Assembly: GCA_026713485.1 (NCBI GenBank)
Contig: JAPOOK010000003.1
Coordinates: 1 to 64,000 of the forward strand
Direction of reading: 5' to 3'
Length of the DNA stretch: 64,000 nucleotides
Origin: Chloroflexota bacterium
GTDB lineage: Bacteria > Chloroflexota > Dehalococcoidia > UBA6926
The position numbers and the translations under genes were made by a program. This document shows positions 19,039 to 29,610 of the stretch, in pieces. The notes beneath the pieces were generated by a model. It saw nothing but the letters and a program-made list of their open reading frames with translations. It had not been told where the DNA came from and ran no database searches. The number at the start of each line of letters is the position of its first letter. Position 1 is the stretch's first letter.

Positions 19039-19683
19039 CTATGACAGGTTGATCCGCGCCCCATCGCCGACGAACGGATTATGCCGCTTCTCGTCGTTGA
19101 TCGTGGACACCTCCATGTGACCGGGTAGTACCCGCGTCTCCGGCGCCAGCGTATACAGGTGTGTCTCGATCGACTTGACGATCTCCGGCATCGATCCGCC
19201 GGGGAAATCCGTCCGACCGATGGAACCCTGGAAGAGCGTATCGCCCGTCAGCACTGCGTCCTCGTAGACGAAGCAGCTGCTCCCGGGAGTATGACCCGGC
19301 GTGTGCAGCACGCGGATCGCCGTCGTGCCCAACACCAGCTCCTGCTCGTGCTCAAGGTAGGCGTCCGCTATCGGAGAGGGCATCTCCGGCTTGCCCAGCC
19401 ACCCGTCTCCCTCTGCCAGAGCCTCCAGCATGGCCTCATCCGGCTCGCCGATCATCAGTGCAGCGTCGGCTCCGTCCATTGCCAGCCCGTTGTCGAAGGT
19501 GTGGTCGGAATGGCCGTGCGTATTCAGCACATACTTGGGCAGCAAGCCATGCGACTTCATCCACACCAGCACCGGCCCCGTCCCCTTGGCCGGATCGACG
19601 ATAGCCGCCTCCTTCGACGCCTCATCAAACACGATGTACGTGTTATTCCCCATCGGTCCCACAACGAATCTCTGAATAGGCAT
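19039..19683 (-). CDS. MBL-fold metallo-hydrolase (glyoxalase II-like)
   Basis: NTHGHSDHTFDNGLAM (HxHxDH), HTPGHTPGSSCF, TGDTLFQGSIGRTDFPGG, PGHMEVSTINDEKRHNP. Confidence 0.92.
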   Translation of the reverse strand: MPIQRFVVGPMGNNTYIVFDEASKEAAIVDPAKGTGPVLVWMKSHGLLPKYVLNTHGHSDHTFDNGLAMDGADAALMIGEPDEAMLEALAEGDGWLGKPEMPSPIADAYLEHEQELVLGTTAIRVLHTPGHTPGSSCFVYEDAVLTGDTLFQGSIGRTDFPGGSMPEIVKSIETHLYTLAPETRVLPGHMEVSTINDEKRHNPFVGDGARINLS

Positions 19684-19793
19684 ACAACTCACTCCCCAAT
19701 CTCGATAGTGAAATTGTATCGCGCCACGGAACCATGAGCCCCCTTCGTCGAGAAAGAAACGAGGCGACACAGGTGCGTTACAATACCTCGGCC

Positions 19794-20783
19794 ATGGCCG
19801 TCTCTGTAGCCCGACCATCCAGACTGCGACTCCGCCGCCCCAGCGCCGAGGCCCTGGTCTGGATCTTGACCGCAGCCCTCCTTCTCACCGGCTCTCTCAC
19901 GCCGGAACCCAACGCCGACATGCTGAGAGACGTCGGCTGGGGCATCCTGAGAATTTTGCCCGTCCTCGCCATAGCCTCCTTGCTCGCAGGTGCATTGACC
20001 CTCGGCAACTGGTCGGATCGAGCCCTCACGTGGGTGAACGGCGGCACCGCCCGTTCCGTATTGGTAGCCAGCCTCATCGGGGCAGTTACCCCGGTATGCG
20101 GCCTCGGTGTTCTTCCGCTCATCGCCTCCCTGCTACGTCGTGGAGTCCCACTCGCCCCCATCATGGCCTTCTGGGTGGCGTCACCTGTCACCGATCCCAG
20201 CATGATGATCGTCACGGGAGGCATAATCGGCGTCGACTTCGCCATAGCGAAGACTATCGCCGCATTCTGCATCGGCCTGTTCGCGGGCATCGTCACGGCC
20301 GCCCTCCCCGGCTTCCGGGGCTCGGCCCATGACCTTATGCGCGCCGAAGCCCTTGAGCAATGTGAGACTAACGAAGCCGGCCGCTCTCAATTCTGGCCGG
20401 AGGTCGTCAGCAACTCCCGCCTCGTCCTCCGTTGGCTCGCCCTGGCCCTCGTCCTGGAGGTCTTTCTCCAGAGACTGGTCCCCGGCGAGTGGATCATGTC
20501 CCTCTTTGGTTCGGATGCCGGCGCATCCGTACCCCTTGCAGTCATGGTCGGAGCGCCCATGTACCTGGACGGCTACGCCGCGCTCCCCCTCGTACGCGGT
20601 CTCCTGGAAATGGGAATGAGCTTCGGCGCAGCCCTGGCCCTCATGGTCTCCGGCGCAGCCATCAGCCTCTACGCTGCTGTCGCCGTTGTCTCAGTTGTCC
20701 GCGCCCGAGTCTTCGCCCTCTACATCATCCTCGCCCTCATAGGCGCAACCATGGTCGGCTACACCGCCAACCTCGTCGTCTAG
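19794..20783 (+). CDS. permease, SO_0444/DUF318-like
   Basis: VTPVCGLGVLPLIASLLRRGVPLAPIMAFWVASPVTDPSM, GAPMYLDGYAALPLVRGLLEMGMSFGAALALMVSGAA. Confidence 0.75.
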   Translation: MAVSVARPSRLRLRRPSAEALVWILTAALLLTGSLTPEPNADMLRDVGWGILRILPVLAIASLLAGALTLGNWSDRALTWVNGGTARSVLVASLIGAVTPVCGLGVLPLIASLLRRGVPLAPIMAFWVASPVTDPSMMIVTGGIIGVDFAIAKTIAAFCIGLFAGIVTAALPGFRGSAHDLMRAEALEQCETNEAGRSQFWPEVVSNSRLVLRWLALALVLEVFLQRLVPGEWIMSLFGSDAGASVPLAVMVGAPMYLDGYAALPLVRGLLEMGMSFGAALALMVSGAAISLYAAVAVVSVVRARVFALYIILALIGATMVGYTANLVV

Positions 20784-20792
20784 GCCCCCAAG

Positions 20793-21092
20793 TCACCCCA
20801 TCCCCACAACCTCCACCACGTGCGGCATGACCTCCGCGTCCGGGCGTGAGGTGTAGACGTACTCAGCGACGTTGTCCAACGTCCGACGGCACCCCGCCTC
20901 CGCCTGCCCCACGCATGACACGCCCAACAACGCCATGCGCGGCGAATCGTGTTCGCCAACCTCGCTGATGGAGACGTTGTAGCGGCGTTTGACGCGTTCG
21001 ATGACGCTCTTGACCACCTGCCGCTTGTCCTTCAACGAACTCGCCTCATGCAGGCGCAACTCAAGAACGGTGTAACCGACAACGATGGCCAT
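20793..21092 (-). CDS. DUF503 family protein
   Basis: LRLHEASSLKDKRQVVKSVIERVKRRYNVSISEVGEHDSPRMALLGVSCV. Confidence 0.88.
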   Translation of the reverse strand: MAIVVGYTVLELRLHEASSLKDKRQVVKSVIERVKRRYNVSISEVGEHDSPRMALLGVSCVGQAEAGCRRTLDNVAEYVYTSRPDAEVMPHVVEVVGMG

Positions 21093-21133
21093 GGGCCAAA
21101 TGTTAAGACGCGAGGCTCTTAAGTTAAGCCGCG

Positions 21134-23782
21134 CTAGACGTCCAGGTTTTGGACCTCCTGCGCGTGCGTCCGGATGAAGTTCGCCCGAGGCCGGACCTCT
21201 TCGCCCATCAGCATCTCGAACAACTCTGCGGCCTGCTGCGCGTCCTCAATCTCAACCTTGAACAGCGTCCGTGATTCCGGGTCCAGCGTGGTCTCCCACA
21301 ACTGCGTGGGGTTCATCTCTCCCAGACCCTTGTACCGCTGGATGCCCACGCCCCGCGTCGACACGTCCTCAACGATCTCCGTGAGGTCGATCATCGAGTT
21401 CAGCCGTCCCACAGCGCGCTCCCGCTTGTACACCGTCCCAACCCTGGGCAGGTGATCGCTGAGCGCCGTGGCCAGCTCCGTCATTCGTTGCGCCGCGTCC
21501 TCGTTGAAGAAATCGTGATCAAGTCGCAGCGTGCGGCCGCTCTCCGTATCCTGAATCAGGATGTACGTCTCGTTCTTGGCAGGGAATGTGGTATCCGCGT
21601 CAACATCGTCCGTTGATGCCTCGTCCTGCGCCTCGGTGGGCTCGCCTCCGAAATCGAGCAGCGACGGCTGCTGCGCGTCCGGCATCCCGGTGGGCGTCGT
21701 TGGCGCGGGCGGCGGCGCGATGGGCGTATCGTCGTACTGGAACTCCAGGATCCGCACATTGCCCAGGTCCTGAAGCGCCCGCATCAGCTCCTGCAGCGTC
21801 TCTTCGGTGGAAAGATCACGCTCGCCCGTGCGCACGGTCAGCGCCGTCGCCGTCAGCAGCGGCCACGGATAGCCCGTCGACTGCAGGTCGTTCATTGCCC
21901 GCCCCAGCCGTTGTACGGACGGCAGCACGTCTCGCACCTGCGCCTCCGTGTAGAGGATCTCCGTGTCTTGTTCCGAGCTCTCGCGGATCGTCAGGTCTTT
22001 GAGCGCCTGGTTGGTCAGCGTGTCGTTCTTCTCCTGGTCTGAATACAGCCAGTGAATGTCATTGCGGCCGATTTGTACGCGGTACAGGGGGGGCTGCGCG
22101 ATGTAGATATTGCCCGCGCGGAGCAGTGGCTGGAAATGCCGATAGAACAGCGTCAGCAGCAGGGTGCGGATATGCGCCCCGTCCACGTCCGCGTCCGTCA
22201 TGATGATGACCTTCTTGTAGCGCAGCTTGGAGAGGTCCAGACCGTCGTTCTCGTCGATCTCTGCCTCTTCTGCGCCGTTGCCGTTCCCATTCGCGTGGCC
22301 GTTGATGCCGCCGAAACCGACGCCCAACGCCGACGCGATGGCCTTGATCTCTTCGTGGCCGTACACCTTGTCGAGCCGTGCCTTTTGAACGTTCAGGATC
22401 TTGCCGCGCAGGGGCAGGATGGCCTGGAAGCGCCGATCACGCCCGCCCTTGGCGGAACCGCCGGCGGAATCACCTTCAACGAGGAAGATCTCGCAATTGT
22501 CGGGATTCTTGTCGGAGCAGTCGGCCAGCTTGCCGGGGAGGGTGGTGGACTCAAGCAGGCCCTTGCGCTGCACGCTCTCCTTGGCCTTGCGCGCGGCTTC
22601 CCGCGCGACGGCGGTATTCCTGCACTTCTCCAGGATGCGACGCGCGTCCTGCGGATGCTCCTCCAGGTACGTGGACAGACCCTCGGCCAACGTGCTCTCA
22701 ACCTGGTTCTTTACCTCCGCGTTGCCCAGCTTGCCCTTGGTCTGTCCCTCGAACTGCGGCTCAGCAAGCTTGACGCTGATAACTGCCGCGATGCCTTCGC
22801 GCACGTCCTCGCCCTGCAGGTTGCTGTCGCCGTCCTTGATGAGCTTGAACTTGCGGCCATAGTCATTCATCGCGCGGGTCAACGCCGCGCGGAAACCGGT
22901 CAGGTGCGTCCCGCCGTCCACCGTGTGGATGCAGTTTGCAAATCCGAAAACGTTCTCCTGGAAACCGTCGTTGTACTGGAGAGCAACCTCGACGTGTGTG
23001 CCGTCGATGTCCCTCTCCACGTAGATGGGCGTTTGGTGCATTGCCGTCCGCGCCGAGTTCATGTGGCGCACCAGCGATTGGATCCCGCCCTCGAAATAGA
23101 AAGTCGTCTCGTTCTCCGTCCGCTCATCGACGAAACGAATCTCCAGCCCCGGGTTCAGGTACGCCATCTCCCGGAACCGCGCCGCCAGCGTGGGGAACTC
23201 AAACGACGTGTCCTGCATGAAAATCTGCGGGTCCGGCCTGAACCAGACCGTGGTGCCCGTATCGTCCGCAGGGCCGATGGGCTCAACCGGCGCCACCGCG
23301 TCGCCCCGCGAGTATTCCTGCATGTATGTCTTCCCGTCGCGCCGCACCTCCGCCCGCAGGCTTTCCGCGAGCGCATTCACGACCGACGCGCCGACGCCGT
23401 GCAGTCCGCCGGACACCTTGTACCCGCCGCCGCCGAACTTGCCGCCCGCGTGCAGCGTGGTCATCACGGTCTCGAGGCCGGTCAGGCCCGTCTGCGGATG
23501 CTTGTCAATCGGCACGCCGCGACCGTTGTCGTCGATGCGCGCTGAGCCATCAGCAAGAATTGTCACGATAATACGATCGCAGTAGCCCGCCATCGCCTCG
23601 TCGACGGCATTGTCGACGATCTCATAGATCAGGTGGTGCAAGCCCCGCTCATCGGTGGAGCCGATGTACATGCCGGGGCGGCGGCGCACCGCCTCAAGCC
23701 CCTCGAGGACCTCGATATTGCGTGACGTGTACTCGGACGTGTCAGTCGCGGCTGCATCGCGCCGTTCCGACCGTTCTACCAT
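21134..23782 (-). CDS. gyrB: DNA gyrase subunit B (882 aa, with inserts)
   Basis: [64 protein letters not shown]-like, [41 protein letters not shown]. Confidence 0.97.
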   Translation of the reverse strand: [882 protein letters not shown]

Positions 23783-24173
23783 CTAGTTCACCCCTTTAGT
23801 GAGCGGCAATAATGCGAGTCCAGGGTGGTCGCAGGTTCACTATATGTACGTTGCCTATATGCGTACCGCGAACCGCCGCGTCTGTCGCCTGCCTCTTCCC
23901 GCGCCTTTGCGTCCGATCCACACCCTTCCGCAGAGCCGGTTCAGATACGTGTCCACGCCTGTCGTAGATACGGCCGCTACCTGCATCTATTCTACCAGAA
24001 ATTCAGATTCCGTTCAGAAAAGAGCAAGGCTGGCAGGATACCACAAGAACGACGTGCCCACGCCGCCCACGGGCATGCTCTTAACGCTTCGCCTGACATC
24101 CCGGCGACCGCCGCCGCCCGCGTTCACCCAGAGCGCAGGGAAGGAGTCAAAGCCTCGCGTGTGTCCCACCGCC

Positions 24174-24199
24174 GTCATTCCCGCGAAAACGGGAATCTT
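24174..24199. repeat. dispersed inverted repeat ATTCCCGC...GCGGGAAT-like
   Basis: GTCATTCCCGCGAAAACGGGAATCTT. Confidence 0.7.
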
Positions 24200-24242
24200 G
24201 AACACGGGGTGCAACCGGCGCCGGAATCGCCAACCGTAGGCT

Positions 24243-24278
24243 GCCCTCTCTTGTCGAGAGAGGGCGAGGGTGAGGGGT
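24243..24278. repeat. dispersed hairpin repeat (CCCTCTC...GAGAGGG + GAGGGTGAGGGG type)
   Basis: GCCCTCTCTTGTCGAGAGAGGGCGAGGGTGAGGGGT, just past the 3' end of the L25 gene. Confidence 0.65.
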
Positions 24279-24294
24279 AAGTCTGCGGAGCAGC

Positions 24295-24966
24295 CTACTC
24301 GTCGCCCGAGGACTCCTCTGCGGATGCAGCGGCCTCTGCTGCGCCTTCCTCCAGCTCGGCCTCTGCCTCAGCGTCCTCAGCCGCCATGGCCGCCGTGACG
24401 CGTGAGTGGGTCGCCCGAACGATGATCGTCTCGCCGTCAGTCAGGACCTCAACGCCCTCCGGCGCCGCGATGTCCGAAACGTACAGCGCCGTCTCCAACT
24501 CCTCCAGCTCGGACACATCCAACTCCATTGCCGACGGGATGTTGGCGGGCAGGCACTCGATGGTCACCTCGTGTGTCAGGTGCGTGATGACCGCCCCCGG
24601 CAGCCGCGCCGCGGGCGCGTCGCCAACCAGGTGCACCGGAACCGTCGTCTGCACGGCCCGGTTCATTTCCACGATATAAAAGTCAGCGTGCATGATTGCG
24701 CGCGTCACCGGGTGGCGCTGAAGGGTCCGCAGCAGAGTCTGGTGCTTCTCCCCGTCGATGGTCAGCTCAACAAGTGAACCGCGACCGCCGTCCGTGACCA
24801 GCCTGTCCAGTGCCCGACTCTCGGCCTGGAAGCTGACGGACTCTGCGCCGCGGCCATAGAGATTGGCCGGAGTAATGCCCTCACGCCGGAGCGCTTTCAC
24901 ATGGCGACCCAGAGCCTCTCGTCGCTCGCCCTCAAGGGTCAGTGTCGTTCCATTGGTGCTTGTCAT
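24295..24966 (-). CDS. rplY: 50S ribosomal protein L25/general stress protein Ctc
   Basis: GRHVKALRREGITPANLYGRGAESVSFQ, RHPVTRAIMHADFYIV, VPVHLVGDAPA; acidic/Ala-rich C-terminus. Confidence 0.93.
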   Translation of the reverse strand: MTSTNGTTLTLEGERREALGRHVKALRREGITPANLYGRGAESVSFQAESRALDRLVTDGGRGSLVELTIDGEKHQTLLRTLQRHPVTRAIMHADFYIVEMNRAVQTTVPVHLVGDAPAARLPGAVITHLTHEVTIECLPANIPSAMELDVSELEELETALYVSDIAAPEGVEVLTDGETIIVRATHSRVTAAMAAEDAEAEAELEEGAAEAAASAEESSGDE

Positions 24967-25149
24967 GGTTGTTCAGCCTTGTCTGTGCCTGCTGCGCCGC
25001 CGACAATGTTCTGCGGCGTCAAAATAAACTCTACTTTGTGACTTTTGACACAATATCGTAGCTATAAGCCCCTGGTACGGTCAAGCTCGCTCGGCTGAAC
25101 GCATACGGCACAATGTTGAAGTGAGTCAGATGCCCTATAAGAGACCCCA

Positions 25150-26406
25150 ATGACGAACGAAGACACGAAGCACGCCGCGGCAAAACCGGACGACGAGTCG
25201 CTATGGAGGTATGCCAGAGCGACAGGAATGGACCGGCGGGAATTCCTGCGCCTGCTGATTGTTGGCGGCAGTGCGCTTGTCATCGCTGCATGCTCCGGCA
25301 ACCTCTTCAAGGGGGAATCGGCTGCCCCGACGCTAACTCCCGTGGGCCAGCGGCTGTTTTTCAAGGATCCTTCCCCGTTTATCGCTCGCGACGAAGTCGG
25401 CCTGGAAGCCCGGCTGGAGAATATGCAGGGCCTGATTACGCCCAACGAGTACTTCTTCGTCCGAAACAACGGACCAACACCCGTCGTCGATGTGTCCAAT
25501 TGGCAACTGTCTATAGAAGGCGATGCGATAGCGGAGCCGCTACAACTCTCATTCGAGGAATTGCAGCGCTTGCCCAGCAGAACGTACATCTCCTACCTGG
25601 AATGTGCGGGAAATCACCGCGCTATGTTCGGTATCCTGCAGGGCCGACAATCCTCGGGGACGCAATGGGCGACAGGCGCGATTGGGAACGGAGAGTGGAC
25701 CGGAGTGTCGCTGCGAGACGTGTTGACGCTCGCCGGTATCGATGATGCTGCGGTGAGTGTGTTGCTGGTTGGCCTGGATACCGAAGCCCCTGAAAATGGC
25801 TTTCGCTATGTCTTGCCCGTCGACAAGGCGATGAATGCTGACACAGTGTTGGCCTACTCGCTGAACGGCGAGCCTCTGCCGAAGGATCATGGCTTTCCTC
25901 TCCGCGCCGTCGTGCCGGGCTGGGTCGGCAGTTCCCACATCAAATGGCTGGGTCGCATCGTCGTGTCCTCAGAGAAACTGTGGACGCGCAACAACACAAC
26001 TTCGTACGTCCTCATCGGAGACGACTACCCACCGGAAGGCGAAGCCTGCGGCAAGCCCGTGACGATGCAGGTCATTAAGAGCGCGCTTGCACTGCCATGG
26101 CCGGCGCAACTGGAGAAAGGCCAACATCACATACACGGCTACGCGCACTCGCCCGCCGGCCCTATCTCTCGGGTTGAGTGGAGCGCGGATAGCGGGCGAA
26201 CGTGGCGTGCCGCCGATCTGACTACCCCCCAGCCCGACTTTTCATGGGTCAAGTTTGAGTTCACATGGGATGCCGAGGCAGGCGAGCACACGATCATGAC
26301 TCGCGCCACCGACTCTGCCGGCAACACCCAGCCCAATCACGTGCCCTTCAACGAGAAGGGCTATCTCTTCAACCAGCCCCTTCCGCACCCCATCCGCGTG
26401 GCGTAA
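25150..26406 (+). CDS. sulfite oxidase-type molybdopterin-dependent oxidoreductase
   Basis: RREFLRLLIVGGSALVIAAC N-terminus; YLECAGNHRAMFG, GNGEWTGVSLRDVL, PVDKAMNADTVLAYSLNGEPLPKDHGFPLRAVVPGWVGSSHIKWLGRI; C-terminal dimerisation domain. Confidence 0.93.
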   Translation: MTNEDTKHAAAKPDDESLWRYARATGMDRREFLRLLIVGGSALVIAACSGNLFKGESAAPTLTPVGQRLFFKDPSPFIARDEVGLEARLENMQGLITPNEYFFVRNNGPTPVVDVSNWQLSIEGDAIAEPLQLSFEELQRLPSRTYISYLECAGNHRAMFGILQGRQSSGTQWATGAIGNGEWTGVSLRDVLTLAGIDDAAVSVLLVGLDTEAPENGFRYVLPVDKAMNADTVLAYSLNGEPLPKDHGFPLRAVVPGWVGSSHIKWLGRIVVSSEKLWTRNNTTSYVLIGDDYPPEGEACGKPVTMQVIKSALALPWPAQLEKGQHHIHGYAHSPAGPISRVEWSADSGRTWRAADLTTPQPDFSWVKFEFTWDAEAGEHTIMTRATDSAGNTQPNHVPFNEKGYLFNQPLPHPIRVA

Positions 26407-26411
26407 CGCTT

Positions 26412-27960
26412 CTACGCCGCCGCACCCAGCTCACGCGGCCGATACTGAAGGGCCTCGCTAAGGTGGCGAGATGTGATGGTTGGCTCTTCTGCCAGGTCCG
26501 CAATCGTCCGTGCCAGCTTGAGAATGCGGTGGAAGCCTCGGGCACTTAAGTGCAGTTGCTGCATCGCCGCTCGCAGAAGCCCATGCGACGCATCATCCAA
26601 CCCGCAATACTCCCGCACCTCCACTGGCCCCATGTCCGCGTTGGTCAACACGCCGGGCGAACTGCCGAAGCGCGCACGTTGTCGCGTCCGCGCTTCCTCC
26701 ACGCGGCTCCGCACGACCGCTGACGTCTCACCTATCCGGTCATCTGTCAGCTTCTCGTACTCCACGCGCGGCACATCCACAAAGATGTCGATGCGGTCCA
26801 GCAGCGGCCCGCTGATGCGGCGCTGGTAGCGGTCAATGGTCGACGGGCTGCAAGAACACGCCTTCACAACGTCCCCGTAGAACCCGCACGGGCAAGGGTT
26901 CATCGCGCCGACAAGCATGAAATTCGCCGGGAAGGTGATCGAGCCCTGGGCGCGACTTATCGTGACCGCCTTGTCCTCCAGCGGCTGCCGCAGGACCTCC
27001 AGGATGTGGTGTCCGAACTCAGGCATCTCATCGAGGAACAGGACACCGCGATGGGAAAGCGTGATCTCGCCCGGCCGCGGCCAATGTCCACCGCCCACCA
27101 GCCCCGCGTTGGAAACTGTGTAGTGCGGGGACCGGAACGGACGGGCAGAGATGAGTGGTCGCTCCGGCGGCAGCAGGCCTGCCACGCTGTAGATCTTCGT
27201 CACGTCCAGTGATTCATCCCGCGTCATCGTTGGGAGAACGGAAGGCAGGCAGCGCGCGAGCAGCGTCTTTCCACTCCCCGGCGGCCCCATCATCACCAGG
27301 TTGTGGCCGCCCGCCGCCGCAACCTCTAAAGCCCGTTTCACGTTCTCCTGCCCGCGGACGAGCGACATATCAAATCCGTCGATGGTTGCCGTTCCGCCCG
27401 GGTCTGCCGGCGGCTCCGTCTGATAGAACGGGCGGAACGACTGTTCACCGCTGATGTGCTCTACAAGTTCCCGCAGGTTGCCCGCAGGCAGCACCTCGAT
27501 GCCGTCGACGAGCGCAGCCTCCGGCGCGTCGACAGCCGGAACAACGATCTGCGTTAGGCCGCCCTCTCTCGCCAGCGCCGTCATCGGCAACACGCCCTGC
27601 GTGTGGCGCACTTGCCCCTCAAGCGAAAGCTCGCCAAGGAAACCGACCTCATCCAGCGAGAATTGTGCCCCTGCCTGCCCGGAGCCGATCAGGATACCGG
27701 CCGCTATGGGCAGATCGTAAGATGTTCCGTTCTTCTTGAGATCCGCGGGGGCGAGGGAGACTGTGATCCGACGCTGCGGAAACTCAAACCCGGAATTCCT
27801 GATTGCCGCGCGAACACGCTCCCGGGCCTCCTGGACGGCCGTGTCCGGCAGCCCCACAATCGTGAAAGCGGGCAGCCCGGGCGCGATGTCCACCTCCACC
27901 TCAACTATCGAACCCTCAAGACCAACAACCGCGCAGCTGCGCACCTGTGCCAACGTCATA
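26412..27960 (-). CDS. YifB/ComM family Mg chelatase-like AAA ATPase
   Basis: MTLAQVRSCAVVGLEGSIVEVEVDI, GPPGSGKTLLARCLPSVLP, RPFRSPHYTVSNAGLVGGG, GVLFLDEMPEF, NPCPCGFYGD. Confidence 0.95.
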
Positions 27961-28137
27961 CCAACACCTCCGACTAGCGCGCCAAATTCACCGATAACGA
28001 ACGCGCGTTCTGACGACGGTACCATGCCTTGTGCGGCATTGCAACATGCGTTCGGAAACATTCCTGCATTCCCGTGCCGCCATCACGAACTGGAGTACCA
28101 TGGAATTGGCAAAGCCCCAGGCATAAAGGCAAGCATC

Positions 28138-28269
28138 ATGATCTTTGGATATGACTACACCCACTGGCTCGTCATCGGCTCCCTGGCGCTGCTGACGGCC
28201 GCTCCTGTCATCGGTATCGCCGCCGGCTTCATCATGAGCAGGCTCAGGCGCCGCCGCGCCGCACAGTAG
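28138..28269 (+). CDS. small single-pass membrane peptide (43 aa)
   Basis: MIFGYDYTHWLVIGSLALLTAAPVIGIAAGFIMSRLRRRRAAQ; one hydrophobic helix with Arg-rich end. Confidence 0.4.
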   Translation: MIFGYDYTHWLVIGSLALLTAAPVIGIAAGFIMSRLRRRRAAQ

Positions 28270-28336
28270 GAATTCGTCTCGGCTGGTAGAGCGGCGGCCC
28301 CCGATAAGGCATGGACGGAAGCGGAAGGAACAATCC

Positions 28337-28810
28337 GTGACGCACATACTGCTGGCGGTGGACGGATCCGGCCAGGATGTGTCGTCCGTGGAGTGGTTGG
28401 GCAAGCTGTTCAGCGGCGTAGCGGCCACCGTCCAAATCACCGTGCTTCACGTTGCTCACCTCAGGATGCCCGGGCCATCCTCCATTCGGCTCGGATTCGT
28501 CCCGCGCCTTCCGTCCCGTGAAGACCTCGAAGGCATTGAACAGCAGGCTCGTACGGAGGCGGACGAGATTGTCAGTTCAGTCAAGGAAGACCTTGAGGGC
28601 TACGGCTTCACGGTGACTACCATGGTGGAATGGGGCCCGACGCCGGATGTGATTCTCGAGGTGGCCGAGGCAAACGGCTGTGACATCATTGCGATAGGTC
28701 GCCACGGCGCAGGCAAGGTGAGCGATCTCATCGCGGGCAGTGTCTCGGGCCGCGTCATACGCCGTGCCAGCGTCCCCGTCCTCATCTTGCGAGCTGATTC
28801 GCCGGAGTAG
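28337..28810 (+). CDS. universal stress protein family
   Basis: ILLAVDGSGQDVSSVEWL, CDIIAIGRHGAGKVSDLIAGSVSGRVIRRASVPVLIL. Confidence 0.92.
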   Translation: MTHILLAVDGSGQDVSSVEWLGKLFSGVAATVQITVLHVAHLRMPGPSSIRLGFVPRLPSREDLEGIEQQARTEADEIVSSVKEDLEGYGFTVTTMVEWGPTPDVILEVAEANGCDIIAIGRHGAGKVSDLIAGSVSGRVIRRASVPVLILRADSPE

Positions 28811-28821
28811 TTTTCGCGCGT

Positions 28822-29175
28822 CTAGGTAGAGGCCGGTTCCTCGAACCGTTCGATAACCTCGAACTCCAGCGCGTAGACCTCCACTTCGTCCACGGGGCTG
28901 TTGAACTTCTTCCCCTCGCTGAACTGCTCGATCCACGCCGCCTTGTCCGGCCAGCCCTCGGCCAGAGCCTCCTCCCGCGTCATATCGCCGATGCGCTGCT
29001 TCCACACTCGCGTGACGAGAATCTTGGCAAACGGTTTCTCACCGGTCATCGGCGGGCGGCGATAGAGCAGGTGCTCTGCGCCCTCTTTCGCCCGCGCCCG
29101 TGCCCACAGCTTGCGCGCCTGTGATTTCTCGCCCCGCAGAATCAGTTGAGCACTCGGTTCCTTGAACAAAATCAT
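28822..29175 (-). CDS. ASCH-domain protein
   Basis: MILFKEPSAQLILRGEKSQARKLWARARAKEGAEHLLYRRPPM...PFAKILVTRVWKQRIGDMTREEALAEGWP. Confidence 0.75.
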   Translation of the reverse strand: MILFKEPSAQLILRGEKSQARKLWARARAKEGAEHLLYRRPPMTGEKPFAKILVTRVWKQRIGDMTREEALAEGWPDKAAWIEQFSEGKKFNSPVDEVEVYALEFEVIERFEEPAST

Positions 29176-29254
29176 GCGGATACTATACAGGCGTGGCAGG
29201 CCGTCCGGTGGTCACGCCGCAATAAACGGCATTTGACACAGTTGGGAGGTAGTC

Positions 29255-29587
29255 GTGCAGCAGTTTCTCGTGCTGACCGTGGGTCGCGCTTTGGACCCGC
29301 AGGATGGAGATGAACAAACACAGGCATATATGGGTGAGTGGCAGGCGTGGCTGGGCGGCTTGGTGGCTTCCGGCGCGTTGGACTCCGGCAGACCTCTGGA
29401 GCCCGGCGGCAAGGTGGTCGATAAAGATGGCGTCAAAGACTATGTGCCCGAGGAAATTGGCATTGGCGGCTATCTGATCATCAACGCGGAATCCTTGCAG
29501 GACGCTGCGAAGATTGCGCAGGGTTCGCCGCACGTCGCCATCGGTGGAAGTGCAATCATCCGTCCCTGCCTCAGCGTCCCCCAATAA
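29255..29587 (+). CDS. YCII-related/DGPF-domain protein
   Basis: MGEWQAWLGGLVASGALDSGRPLEPGGKVV...GGYLIINAESLQDAAKIAQGSPHVAIGGSAIIRP. Confidence 0.8.
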   Translation: MQQFLVLTVGRALDPQDGDEQTQAYMGEWQAWLGGLVASGALDSGRPLEPGGKVVDKDGVKDYVPEEIGIGGYLIINAESLQDAAKIAQGSPHVAIGGSAIIRPCLSVPQ

Positions 29588-29610
29588 GGCCAGCGCGGCC
29601 TCGCAACCGG

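Noticed and set aside
22052-23545. 497-aa plus-strand ORF opposite gyrB
   Set aside because: Shadow frame of gyrB; no recognisable motifs or RBS
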